A stretch of 64,000 nt of DNA from Turbatrix aceti. Its lineage: Eukaryota; Nematoda; Chromadorea; Rhabditida; Panagrolaimidae. Under the pieces are notes generated by a model, which did no database searches, was not told the origin of the DNA, and worked only from the letters and a program-made list of their open reading frames with translations. The translations under genes and the position numbers were made by a program. This document shows, in pieces, positions 1 to 10,700 of this stretch (position 1 is the stretch's first letter; every line of letters starts with the position of its first letter). Location: assembly GCA_963969345.1 (NCBI GenBank), contig OZ017766.1:8432001-8496000 (forward strand), in the 5' to 3' direction.

Positions 1-2705
1 GAGGAATTTCTCTTCCGTGGAAGTGATTCGGAACAAAGCAAGGGCGGAGGAGCGTTTCAGAATTCGGCGACCGATAGCATGCTAATCGCGATTCTGACTG
101 CCCGACGACTGGCGATGCGAGAAGAACGGGCTGGGCCGCTGAAGCTTCTGAAGCTGGATGACGATGAGTTGCCCCGCACGAGGTACATCGCGTACGCGTC
201 CATCGAGGCGCATAACAGCATCAACAAGGCTGCCAACATTGCACTGGTTCATATTCGGTCTATCGAAACTGATTCTAACTTCAGGTGGGTTCAGATTGGA
301 TTTTTTTGTTCGCGAACGAACATAAATGTTTAAAAAAAATTATTTTCTAATTTTTTAATTTTTTTAAAAATTTTTAAATTTTTTTTTCATGTTTCATTTT
401 TTTAAATTGAATTTTTATTTGAAAAATTAAACAAACTCAAAAATTAAAAAAAAAATTAAACAGATAAATTTAATTTAAAAAAAGAAGGTTTTTTCAATGA
501 AAAAGATAAAAAAAATTATTACTTCAAGTTTTTTTTTGTTTTGGAAGCACTTTTTTTTAAATTTTTTTTGCCAAATTCGATAAATGTTATTTGCCATTTT
601 TTACCAAAAAAATACATATTGGCACAGTTATCGTAATTTTACCACAATTTTTGTATATCTTTTTTCTGTTTAAAAAAATTTGTTTTGTTTCAGAACAAAC
701 AAGCAAATTTCAAAAATATTTGTTCTCAATTTTTTTTTTACTTTTGTTCGAAAAAATCGCACAAATAGCCAAAAAAAATTTTTACAAATATAATTTTTTG
801 ACAAAAATTAGTTTTTCCGGAAAACAAAAACTTTGTTATTTCCGGTTTTTTTTTAGAAACCACATTTCTAGAATTTTTTTTATTTCAATTTTCTGTCAAA
901 AAAATCGATTTTGGCACCGTTATCGTCATTTTATCGTAATTTTTGTTCGCTTTTTCTATTTCAAAAAATTAATTTTTTTTGCGAACGGAGATTAATCGCA
1001 AAAATCAAAACTTCTAAATCACAATTTTTTTTCAGCATGCGAGCCGACAAACTCGAAGAAGCCATCCAAAACGACATGAAGCGCAGTTACAAGCCTTTCT
1101 TTGTCATGGCAACTCTCGGCACGACCGGCATCTGCGCCTATGATAACATCCGTGAGATCGTAATTGTCGCCAAGAAATACGGTCTCTGGGTTCACGTCGA
1201 CGCTGCTTATGCCGGAAGTTTCTGGGTGTGTCCCGAATTGCGTGGGCCGGCAGATGGCCTCGAGGGCGTCGATTCCGTCGAAGTCAACATGAACAAGGCC
1301 ATGCTGATGTCGAGTTCGTGCAGCATTTTCTGGTGCCGGCATCAGATAGACATACGTCGCACGCTCCGCGTCGACGCTGCCTACCTTCGTCGACAGCATA
1401 CAAATTGTTCGGATTTCCGGGATTGGTCGATTAGCCTAACGCGTAGGACCCGTGCTATGAAAGTCTGGTTTCTAATGCGTTTATACGGCATAGAAGGCAT
1501 GAGACAGCACTCCCGGAGGCTGGTTCGTGCCACCGATCACATGACAATGCGTCTCAAAAGAGATGAAAGGGTCGAAATCGTCGGACAGGCAACTTTGGGA
1601 CTCGTTTCATTTCGACTAAAAATGGCCGACATCGAAGAACGCGATACAATGACAAATCAACTCGGAACTTTTATCAATGATAGTCACAAAATGTTTGTAA
1701 CAACTGCAAAACCCGGAGGACACGAGGTCATCCGACTTTCGTCAGCCTTTGGACGGGGTCTGGAAGCCGAAACCGAAGAAGCTTACAAGGTGCTGTCGGG
1801 TTTGATCGACGAATTCCTGCTCAAATCGATCAAGCCACAGGTCACGCTCCGGTACACTTTCCTGGGCGTCAAGGAAACCAAGTACGCCGACAAGTGCGCG
1901 AATTCTGGAAGGTCACCTGGGTCTTGCAAGTGCACCTGCAGCAGTCATTCTTCCACCCTATCCGGGCCTTCGAGCTTCATGTAATTTTTTAAATTTTAAT
2001 TAAAATTAAATTTTAATTTATTTTAGAAATGAGCTAAAAAATACACAATTTTAAAAATACAATATAAAAATTTTATGTTGAAGAATGAAATTTAAAAAAA
2101 TGTTAAAAATTGCATTTTTTCATTTTTTTAATTTGAAATCAAAAAAGTATTTTTTCAATATTAAAAATTTAATTTTGAAACAAAAATTTACGTTTGAAAT
2201 AAAAAAAATGTATTTTTTTATAATTAAATATACTTTTAAAAAATGTTTTTTTTGCAAAAATGTTCAAAAATATTTAAAATTGGATTTCAAAAAATGTTTA
2301 TAAACTATTTATTCTTTTTTTTTGAAGAATGTGTTTTTTTTCATAAAAAATTGTATTTCTAAATACATTTGTATAATATTTATGTTTTTTCAAAAATGTT
2401 TTTTTTTCAAACATTCAGAATTTCGTTTCAAAAAATGTATTTTGAAAAAAAAAATTTTTTTTTTATTTGTTTCCTCAATAGAATTTATTTTCAGTCCGGA
2501 ATCCGAGCATGCGATGCGAGAACTCAAAATGCCATCAAATACTGGTCTTTGTCTGTCGAATGGAAAGATGAAACAGTCAAGCGCTTCCGCTTCGTCGGCT
2601 TCATCAAACTCGTCCACAGAAACGGGTGCGTCGGCGCAATCGGCTTCTGCGCTGGCTTCGGCAGCGTCCAGCAACGTCAGCCAGAAGCCTTCGGATAAAA
2701 AGTAG
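1..2705 (+). CDS. AADC-like group II PLP decarboxylase, copy A (5' partial)
   Basis: Exons are 1-284, 1036-1980 and 2495-2705; 479 residues are visible and the 5' part lies outside the window. Family knowledge: group II decarboxylases use PLP to decarboxylate aromatic amino acids. Visible landmarks are the His of YASIEAHNSINKA (PLP-stacking His), ATLGTT, HVDAAYAGS (PLP Asp) and NMNKAML, whose Lys (residue 182 of the visible part) is the Schiff-base lysine. The residue before that Lys is Asn where the paralogs have His. The first intron (751 bp) carries degenerate hAT-MITE sequence. The last donor (GTAATT at 1981) makes an in-frame TAA if the intron is retained, giving a shorter isoform ending at 1984. 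The last exon encodes a Ser/Ala-rich tail ending in DKK. It is tail-to-tail with copy B. Substrate cannot be told from sequence. Confidence 0.88.
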
Positions 2706-3191
2706 TTGTATGTATCGGAAGTGATTTTTGACAAACTGATTTTTGAGGCACTGAATTGGATTTTGATTTTATGAATTTCTGACATCGTCAAAAGTTTGAT
2801 AAATGTTTTGTGATAAAGAAACATGGTTTTGCGGGTCTCGACGCGAATTTCTGTTTTTGCTCCAGATTTTTGTTTCCCTAACTGATATAAATTCGAACAA
2901 AAATGTTCGAATTCTGGAATTCGAACAATAATATTCGAATTTTTGAATTTGAACAAAAATGTCAGATTTTTAGAATTCGAACAAAAATGTTCAAATTTTT
3001 GAATTCGAACAAAATGTTCAAATTTTTGAATTCGAACAAAATGTTCGAATTTTTAGAATTCGCACAAAAATTTCGATTTTTTTGTAACCAGGTTTTTCGA
3101 ACGAAAAATATTTGCAAATGACATTCCCTTCTTTTTTTTTTCACGACTCAAAAATTTTCCACGACATACAAAATCCAGAAAATTCGATTTT
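2706..3191. repeat. A-B spacer with 28-bp tandem palindromic minisatellite
   Basis: This is the spacer between the convergent decarboxylase copies A and B. Positions about 2888-3080 hold about six or seven imperfect copies of a unit close to GAATTCGAACAAAAATGTTC plus a T-rich linker. The unit is itself nearly palindromic (GAATTCGAAC / GTTCGAATTC). No gene is seen here. Confidence 0.75.
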
Positions 3192-6100
3192 TTACACCTG
3201 CTTATCCTTCTTTTTTTTCTGGGACGGAGATTGAGGCGGGCCGGAACGGCTGACGTCGCTGGACGCTTCCGAAGGCTGTACACTGGGTGTCTCGCTTGGG
3301 GCCGGTGCCGGGGTCGGGGCCGGGGCCGGGGCCTGCTCTGGATTTTGATCAGGAGCTGGAGGTGGAGGTGGAGGTGGAGCATCAGGCTGGTTGACGGCAG
3401 ACGACGTCGACGAACGCGTTGGGGGGAACATTTCGGGCGGGGGGCCTTGACTGTCGGATGATGCTGCGTTCATTGAGAGCATCGCGCTTATTGATGCGGC
3501 GCTGAAAAAAATCAACGAACAATTGGAGGGCACAATTTGAAATTGGCAAACGTTTGCGAACAAATTTGATTTTTTTCTGTTCGTATTTGTTCGCGAACAG
3601 TTTTTTTGAAGATTATTTGTTCGCTTACAAACTCAAATTTTTCGAACAGATATCGAAAAATAACAAAAAGTTCGAATAAAATTAGGATAACTAGCCATAA
3701 TCGATGTTTTGGAAAAAAATGGCAAATTACATTTATCAAATTTAGAAAAAGTAAAAAAACTGTTATAAAAAACGAAAAAAAGAGAACACCCAATTTTTCG
3801 CTGTTTTTTGTTTCTTGGAAAAATTTCTTTTGGAGTACAAAATTTTTCCAAAAGAAATTTTTTCAAAAAAAGGCGTTCGTGATTTTTCGAACAAAATTTA
3901 AAAATTGTTTGTAAACATTCAAAATTTTCAAAAAAAATCTTTAAAAAAATCTAAAAAAAATCTTTAAAAAAAATAATTTGCCGAACAAAAAAAAGTTGTT
4001 TCCTAAAAAAATCCAACTTACACCATGCTGGAATTCGCTCCAGTATTCATACTACCATTTGCGTCCGAAGAACTCGCAGAAACAGGAGTTCTTTTCTGGT
4101 TTCTCGTTGGCATTGCCCCGACAAATGTGTATCGCTGCGAGAGTTCGGGTCTGTACGAGTGCCGAAGGAATTTTCCAATCAGTCTTGCGAGAATGTTGTA
4201 CGATTCTTCGGCTTCTTTTTCCAGGCCTCGGTCGAAGGACGTCGAAAGACGGATGACTTCGTGGCCACCTGGCTTTGCGGTGGTCACAAAGAGTCTGTGA
4301 CTTTCATTTATGTACGTTCCCAACTGATTGGTCATTTCGTCCGACATTTTGTCATCGTCCATTTTGAGTTTAAACGCTACAAAGCCTAAACTCGGTTTTC
4401 CGACGATTTCAATTCGACTGTCCATTCTGAGTAGTTTTGTCATGTGTTCAGCGGCACGAACCAGACGTCGAGAATGCTGCCTCAAGCCTTCGACGCCATA
4501 CAACCTCATCAAAAACCAGACCTTCAGAGAACGCGTCCGCCTTGTCAGACTGATAGACCAGTCCCGGAAATCCGTACAGTTGGCATGCTGACGACGAAGG
4601 TAGGCAGCTTCTGCGCGCATTGTCTGACGGACGTCAGCCTGATGCCGGCACCAAAGAATGCTGCACGAAGGAGAAAGCAGCATGGCGTAGTGCAGGTTGA
4701 TTTCGATTGAATCCGCACCTCCCAGGCCCTCTGTCGGGCCTCGAAACTCCGGACAAACCCAGAAACTGCCGGCGTAAGAAGCGTCGACGTGAACCCAAAG
4801 ACCATGCCTTTTGGCAACTTTTACAATTTTCTTAAGATTGTCATACGCACAGATTCCAGTCGTGCCGAGACTCGCCATGACAAAAAATGGCTTGTAGTTT
4901 TTCTTGATGTCTTTTTTGATCGTTTCTTCGAGTTTGTCTGCTCGCATGCTGAAAAAATCCGGTAAATTTGTTTTCGTGTCAGGACCCACCTGAAGTTAGC
5001 GTCAGTTTTGATGGACTTTATATGCACCAACGCGATATTGGCGACCTTGTTAATGCAGTTGTGAGCCTCGACGGAGGTGTAGGCGATGTACCGGACGCGA
5101 GGAATCTCTTCGCCTTCCAGCTTGATTAATTTCATGGTACCGGCTTTTTCCTCGCGCATTGCAAGTCGACGGGCCGTCAGAAGAGCAATCAGCATGCTGT
5201 CAGTAGCCGAGTTTTGCAACGCTCCACCGCCTTTGCTTTGTTCAGAATCGTTTCCCTGGAAGAGAAATTCATCGGGAAGGCCGAGTGCCCGTCCGACCCA
5301 GTTGACCATGACGCACTCGAGTTCGGTAAACGCAGGTGCGGCATCCCAGCTGAACTGGGCTACTCCGAATATGGAGGAAAGCGCTTCGGCGAGCACGTCT
5401 GGATACGATGCTCCGGTGCAGTAGTAACCAAAGAATCGGGGATGTTGCCAGTGGGTTATCTGAAATTTTGAAAAACAGGTAAAAAAATTGGGATTACAAA
5501 AACTCACTCCAGGAAGAATTTTACGATAGATATCCGTGATAATGTTTTCAAAAGGTTCAGGAGTCATAGGAGCGTTGTCAGGAAGACCACCTTTGTACAA
5601 AAAACCAGGTAAAAATTTGGTAGTAACGTTATAGACTTCGGGATGTTCGTGGTACTCAATAATAAACTCGGTAAGAAGTTGCATCATTTTTCGAAAATCT
5701 TTTGGAGCTACTGGATCTCTTCCGAGGTAGTCGCGTCGAGGTTTTGGGGGTTTGTCGGCTACCTGTTTGATTGCCTGAAGCTCGACCAGCGCCTGAGAAT
5801 GCGGAGGAGAAAGCGTGATTGTTGGAAAGTAAATTTGAAGGATCAAAACAATCGTAAAAGTGATAACAATTGTGGCCAACATTGGAGGTTTGTATCGGAA
5901 TTTTGCTTCAAGATCTCCGGGCTTGATGCGACCGTTGTCGTAGTAGCGTTCGGTTAACAGGTGCAGGAGACCGGATTTGACGTGAGCGATGACGGAGGAA
6001 ACGTCGGAGGCTCGCATACGGTCACTTGTGATAGTCGTGCCGGAATCTGTTGTTGTGACAACTTGAAAATAGTCGGGGAAAGATAAAATCTGGATCAGGC

Positions 6101-6443
6101 CTCGGATATGCGTACACGCGTTACTAAAATCCAGGTAACCATTTTTTTTCGCCAACAAAAAATCTCACCTGGAAACAACGATAACGACTTTATTCCTTCT
6201 GGTAATGTTGCCAACATCCTCGCAGCCCCGAGGGCCTCTGGAGATGTCAGAAACCACGGTTCCATCTGAAAGCTGAGAAAGCGCAGCTACGATCGAAGAA
6301 GATTGCCCAGGTGTTGTAAGGATGCGCAGAGAACTACCGTCGTCGGTCGGTATTACGACACGTGTGGCGACTAAAGGCGAAAAAAGAAAATTGAGGGTCA
6401 GAAGGACACAACACGTCCTGAAACACGTAGCAGCAGCCATCAT
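3192..6443 (-). CDS. Membrane-anchored AADC-like protein, copy B, lacking the PLP lysine
   Basis: Exons in coding order are 6443-6169, 6123-5508, 5459-4990, 4948-4022 and 3501-3192, giving 865 residues. An N-terminal signal peptide (about 1-26) precedes an ectodomain and a transmembrane segment (ATIVITFTIVLILQIYF). The AADC domain follows, with the conserved THWQHPRFFGYY, VEAHNCINKV and HVDASYAGS blocks (PLP Asp509). The catalytic block reads NLHYAML instead of NLHKAML: codon TAC replaces AAA, so residue 541 is Tyr where the Schiff-base Lys should be. The frame is otherwise open and intron positions match copies C and D. I infer a pseudoenzyme. The C-terminal exon is Pro-rich, includes the shared SVQPSEASSD motif and ends in a Lys-rich stretch. 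It is divergent from copy C, sharing a 0.5-kb promoter region. Confidence 0.9.
3550..3910. mobile_element. Degenerate hAT-like MITE in last intron of copy B
   Basis: The last intron of copy B (3502-4021) contains the family's hallmark TTGTTCGCGAAC motifs and an internal block related to CGAACAGATA...ACAAAAAGTTCGAATAAAA. Ends are too eroded to define a target duplication. Confidence 0.6.
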
Positions 6444-6975
6444 CGACAGCTACGAAGGGTCGATTAACGATATCACTCAACGATATTGGTGGGGAAGGAG
6501 GAGGGGGGGTGTCTGCGCGATAGCGTGCTTACGCTAATTTTTTTTTAATCCCAAATCGAGACATTGGGGATGTTGCGTGAGCGTGCGTATGCCAATCCGG
6601 ATTTATTCGCTATTTTTCGATAGTGAAGGATATCACGGATTTTTTCCAGATCGATGATTTTTATTTTTTAAAAAAAATAGGAAAATATTTGAAGGCTTTT
6701 TCTGACTTTTATAATTTTTGAACATGGATCCAAACAAAATTTGATGATTTGTTTAACCGTGCCATGTCTCAGCACGAAATTCCTGATATAATAAAATTCT
6801 TGGTAATCAATTCAAAATTTTCAAAGACACCTCAAAAATAAACAAGACCAGAAAACTCGAGCTTTTCTCAATGGCAAAAACCTAGGATTACTACAAAAAT
6901 TAGCATAATCCCACTGTGGCACATGCGCACGTAATTATATTGTTGGCATCAGACTCCATCGGACAACTGTCGAGG
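6444..6975. promoter_or_regulatory. Divergent promoter region between decarboxylase copies B and C
   Basis: This 532-bp spacer lies between the start codons of copies B (minus) and C (plus), so both promoters should lie here. No clear TATA box or named operator was recognised. A sequence just before the copy C start (CTGTCGAGGATGGCA, with the ATG at 6976) is repeated before the copy D start (CTGTCAAGGATGGCA), which is why I chose the inner ATG for copy C over the in-frame ATG at 6916. Confidence 0.5.
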
Positions 6976-9900
6976 ATGGCAGCTGTTTCAAACACGTTTT
7001 CTGTCTGTCTGATCCTCTACATTTTTTTTTCATATACAGTCGCCAGTCGACTTGTAATTCCGACGGACGACGGCAGCACTCTCCGCGTGTTCACAACGCT
7101 TGCCCAGTCGTCGCCGATTGTATCGACGCTTTCTCGCCTTTCCGATGGCACTGTGGTGTCGGATATCGCTAAGGGTCCTCAGGGCTGCGATGAAGTTGCC
7201 AAGTTTGCCGGGAGCAACAAAGTTGTTATCCTTGTTTCCAGGTGAGATTTTTATTGGGGAATCAAAAAAAATTGACAGTAATCTTGGGTTCAGTAATGTC
7301 TGCACGCATGTCCGTGGCCTAATCCAGATTCTATCGTTTCCCGACTATTTTCAAGTTGTGACTACGACAGATGCCGGCACAACAATTATTGGAGATCGCC
7401 TGAGGGTGTACGATACACTCTCCGCGGTGGCTTACGTCAAGGCAGGCCTTCTGGATTTGTTCATCGATCGTTACCTGGCCGGCGGTGATATCAAACCAGG
7501 TGACATTGATTTTAGTAAATCGGTGTTTAAACCATCAACCATCATTATTTTTGTGCTTACTGTTACTGCTGTTTTGACCTTTCAAATATATTTTCCTACG
7601 GTGTCGTTAGCACCCGTACACGGACATGCACAGTCTCAGCTTCAGGCAATCAAGAAATTATCCGACAAACCAGTCAATCCTCAACGCGAATTCACAGGAA
7701 AGACACCTGTGGCTCCAAAAGATTTTCGAAAAATGATGCAACTTCTGACGGAGTTTATCATCGAGTACCACGAACATCCCGAAGTCTATAACGTTACTAC
7801 CAAACTCTTACCTGGATTTTTGTACAAAGGTGGTCTTCCTGACAACGCTCCTATGACTCCTGAACCTTTTGAAAACATTATCACTGATATCTATCGTAAA
7901 ATTCTTCCTGGAGTGAGTTTTTGTAATCCCAATTATTTTACCTGTTTTTCAAAATTTCAGATAACCCACTGGCAACACCCCAGATTCTTTGGTTACTACT
8001 GCACCGGAGCGTCGTATCCAGACGTCCTCGCCGAAGCGCTTTCCTCGATATTCGGAGTAGCCCAGTTCAGCTGGGATGCCGCACCTGCATTCACCGAACT
8101 CGAGTGCGTCATGGTCAACTGGGTCGGACGGGCACTCGGCCTTCCCGATGAATTTCTCTTCCAGGGAAACGATTCTGAACAAAGCAAAGGCGGTGGAGCG
8201 TTGCAAAACTCGGCTACCAGCAGCATGCTGATTGCTCTTCTGACGGCACGACGACTTGCAATGCGTGAGGAAAAGGCCGGTACCGTAAAATTAATCAAAC
8301 AGGAAGACTTGGAGATTCCTCGCGTCCGGTACATCGCTTACACCTCAGTCGAGGCTCACAACAGCATTAACAAGGCCGCTGACATTGCTTTGGTTCACAT
8401 TCGGTCTATCAGAACGGATGCCAATTTCAGGTAGGTTTCGGCATGAATCTGATTTTTTTTGGAGTGACTGACTGATTTTTGCAGCATGCGACCGGATAAA
8501 CTCGAAGAAGCCATAAAAAATGACATGAAACGGAACTACAAACCATTTTTTGTAATGGCAAGTCTCGGCACGACGAGTATTTGTTCGTTTGACGACACTC
8601 GGAAAATTGTCAAAGTTGCCAAGAAATACGGTCTCTGGGTTCACGTCGACGCCGCCTATGCTGGAAGTTTCTGGGTTTGTCCCGAATTCAGGGGCCCTGC
8701 TGAGGGCCTGGAGGGAGTGGACTCGATCGAAGTCAACCTGCACAAAGCGATGCTTGTCTCGCCTGCATGCACGATTCTTTGGTGCCGGCATCAGATTGAC
8801 GTCCGTCAGACGTTCCGCGCAGAAGCTGCCTACCTTCGTCGGCACCACGCAAATTGTACAGATTTCCGGGACTGGGCTATCAGTCTGACAAGGCGTACTC
8901 GTTGCCTGAAAGTCTGGTTTTTGATGCGTTTGTACGGCGTCGAAGGCATGAGACAGCATTCCCGGAGGTTGGTTCGCGCAACGGAGCACATGACAAAACT
9001 TCTGAAGAATGACAGTCGAATTGAAATCGTCGGACAGCCAACTTTGGGATTTGTAGCGTTCAGACTCAAAATGGATGATGAAAAGTTGTCGGACGCGATG
9101 ACCAATCAGCTGGGAACGTACATAAATGAGAGTCACAGACTCTTCGTGACCACAGCGAAGCCCGGAGGCCACGACGTCATCCGACTTTCGGCAGCCTTTT
9201 CCCGCGGAGAAGAAAAAGAAGCCGAAGAATCGTACAAAATTTTGTCAGAACTGATTGTCGACTTTTTCGAACACTCATACAGGCCACAGATTACGGAGCG
9301 TTACACCTTCCTGAGAGTCCAGCCGACAAGGAACAATGCAAAGAAGTCGAACGCGAGCGGTCCTGTCAGTTCCTGTGAAGTGACAGATCGCGAAAGCACA
9401 ACAAACACTGCAATTTCCAATTCTAGCTTTGTGTAAGCCCGGGAATGTTTTTGGGAATGGTTGAGCGAACGTTCGCGTTCGTTCGCGAACACATTCGATT
9501 TCTCCTGTTCGTGTTTGTTCGCGAACACATTCGATTTTTCCTGTTCGTGTTTGTTCGCAAACAGATTCAGCTGGGTTTACTGCGAACAAATTTTTCTTAA
9601 ATTTAAATATTTGTTCGCGTTAGTTCACGAACAAAGCTAAATTATGAAAATAATTTTTTCGATGTTCGTTTGTGTTCGTTTGCGAATCAAAATTGTTTGT
9701 GTTCGTTCGGTTTTTCGAACAATTCTGAAAAATTGTTCGTGTTCGTTCGCGAACAAAAAAACGGGCTGTTCGCTCAACCCTGGTTAGAATGCTCTTTTTT
9801 TGTTTGTTTTTAGTGCTGAATCCATTCGCGCAATGCTCCAATACAACGCGTCGGCAACCGATTCTCAAGACCCGCCACCCGAAATGTTTCCTCCCAATTC

Positions 9901-10078
9901 TGCTTCGCGTTCGCCGACGTCGCCTGCGGTAAACCAGCCTGATCCGGATTCCGTGGCACAAAACAATCTGCCCAGTGTTCAGCCTTCAGAAGCGTCCAGC
10001 GACGTCCGAAGCTCGAGCAAACGTCTTTCGCCGCTCAAGAAAAAGAAGGCGCCTAATAAGCAGATGGAGTTGACTTGA
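6976..10078 (+). CDS. Membrane-anchored AADC-like decarboxylase, copy C
   Basis: Exons are 6976-7241, 7294-7912, 7961-8430, 8485-9432 and 9814-10078, giving 855 residues. Layout: signal peptide (about 1-25); an ectodomain with spaced Cys (QGCDEVAKF and SNVCTHVRGL) reminiscent of a protease-associated fold, which is my inference; a transmembrane helix (TIIIFVLTVTAVLTFQIYF); then a full group II decarboxylase. PLP contacts visible: the His of TSVEAHNSINKA, Asp507 in HVDAAYAGS and Lys539 in NLHKAML. The flexible-loop Tyr (human DDC Tyr332) is kept in EAAYLRR. The last donor GTAAGC at 9433 creates an in-frame stop if retained (protein ending SSFV). The last exon gives a Ser/Pro/Gln-rich tail with SVQPSEASSD and a KKKK run. 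An AATAAA-type poly(A) signal lies near 10110. The catalytic domain is predicted cytosolic. Confidence 0.9.
9459..9782. mobile_element. hAT-like MITE (variant subfamily) in last intron of copy C
   Basis: The right end reads GTTCGCTCAACCCTG and the left end GGTTGAGCGAACG, so the ends are inverted repeats. Internal TTCGTTCGCGAAC motifs match the other family members. The 8 bases outside the right end (GTTAGAAT) only partly match the left flank (TTGGGAAT), so the target duplication is weak. Confidence 0.65.
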
Positions 10079-10700
10079 ATTTATGTACTACAATTGTGTA
10101 ACATTTTTTGATAAATAAATACATATAATATTTTTTAACCCATAAAAACAAAATTTGAAATTAAACAGCAATTGATTATTACCCCGTTGTTCGCGAACAA
10201 ATTCAAATTTTTGCGTTCGTGTTCGTTCGTGAACAGATTTGCTTTGTTCGAGATTATTCGCGAACAAAGATAAATTTTCCGAACAGATAAAACGAACAAA
10301 AATTTAGGTAAAATCAGTTTAACGGTGCCGAAATTAATGTTATTTTTCCAAAAATGACAAATAGTGTCAATTGCCTTCGGCAGTAAAAAGTGTAGGAAAA
10401 CTGTCACCAAAAACGTGAAAACGCATAATACCGAAGATTACGTTTTTCTGCCAGTTTGAACAAAATTTTGTATAAAATATGCTAAAAATCTGTTCGTTGT
10501 TCGTTCGCGAACACTTAAAATTCACGTTCGTTCGCGAACAAAAAAACAATTGTTCGCCCATCCCTGGTATCGATCTCATCTGTGAACTTTCCCGACACTT
10601 TTAACGACAAAAACTTTGGATTAAGAGAAAATTAGCGTACGCGCATCATTACATAAGCCCGCTGATATCGTAAAAAGTAGATTCCTTGTAACTGTCAAGG
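10079..10700. mobile_element. C-D spacer with hAT-like MITE (about 10185-10566)
   Basis: The spacer between tandem copies C and D contains one TTCGCGAAC-rich MITE whose right end is TTCGCCCATCCCTG, the same terminus as in copies at 12159 and 38764. The remaining ~130 bp up to the copy D start at 10701 should hold the copy D promoter. No other gene is seen. Confidence 0.7.

Noticed and set aside
1380..1440. Phe in CSDFRDW/CTDFRDW of all decarboxylases, taken at first as the Tyr-to-Phe switch that turns AADCs into aldehyde synthases
   Set aside because: Counting from the PLP lysine shows that the catalytic-loop Tyr (human 332) aligns with the Tyr of AYLRR, which is kept; the Phe is at a different, later position.
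6916..6975. Longer N-terminus for decarboxylase C (MAHAHVIILLASD...)
   Set aside because: The inner ATG at 6976 matches the start context and signal peptide of copies B and D; the extension has no counterpart.
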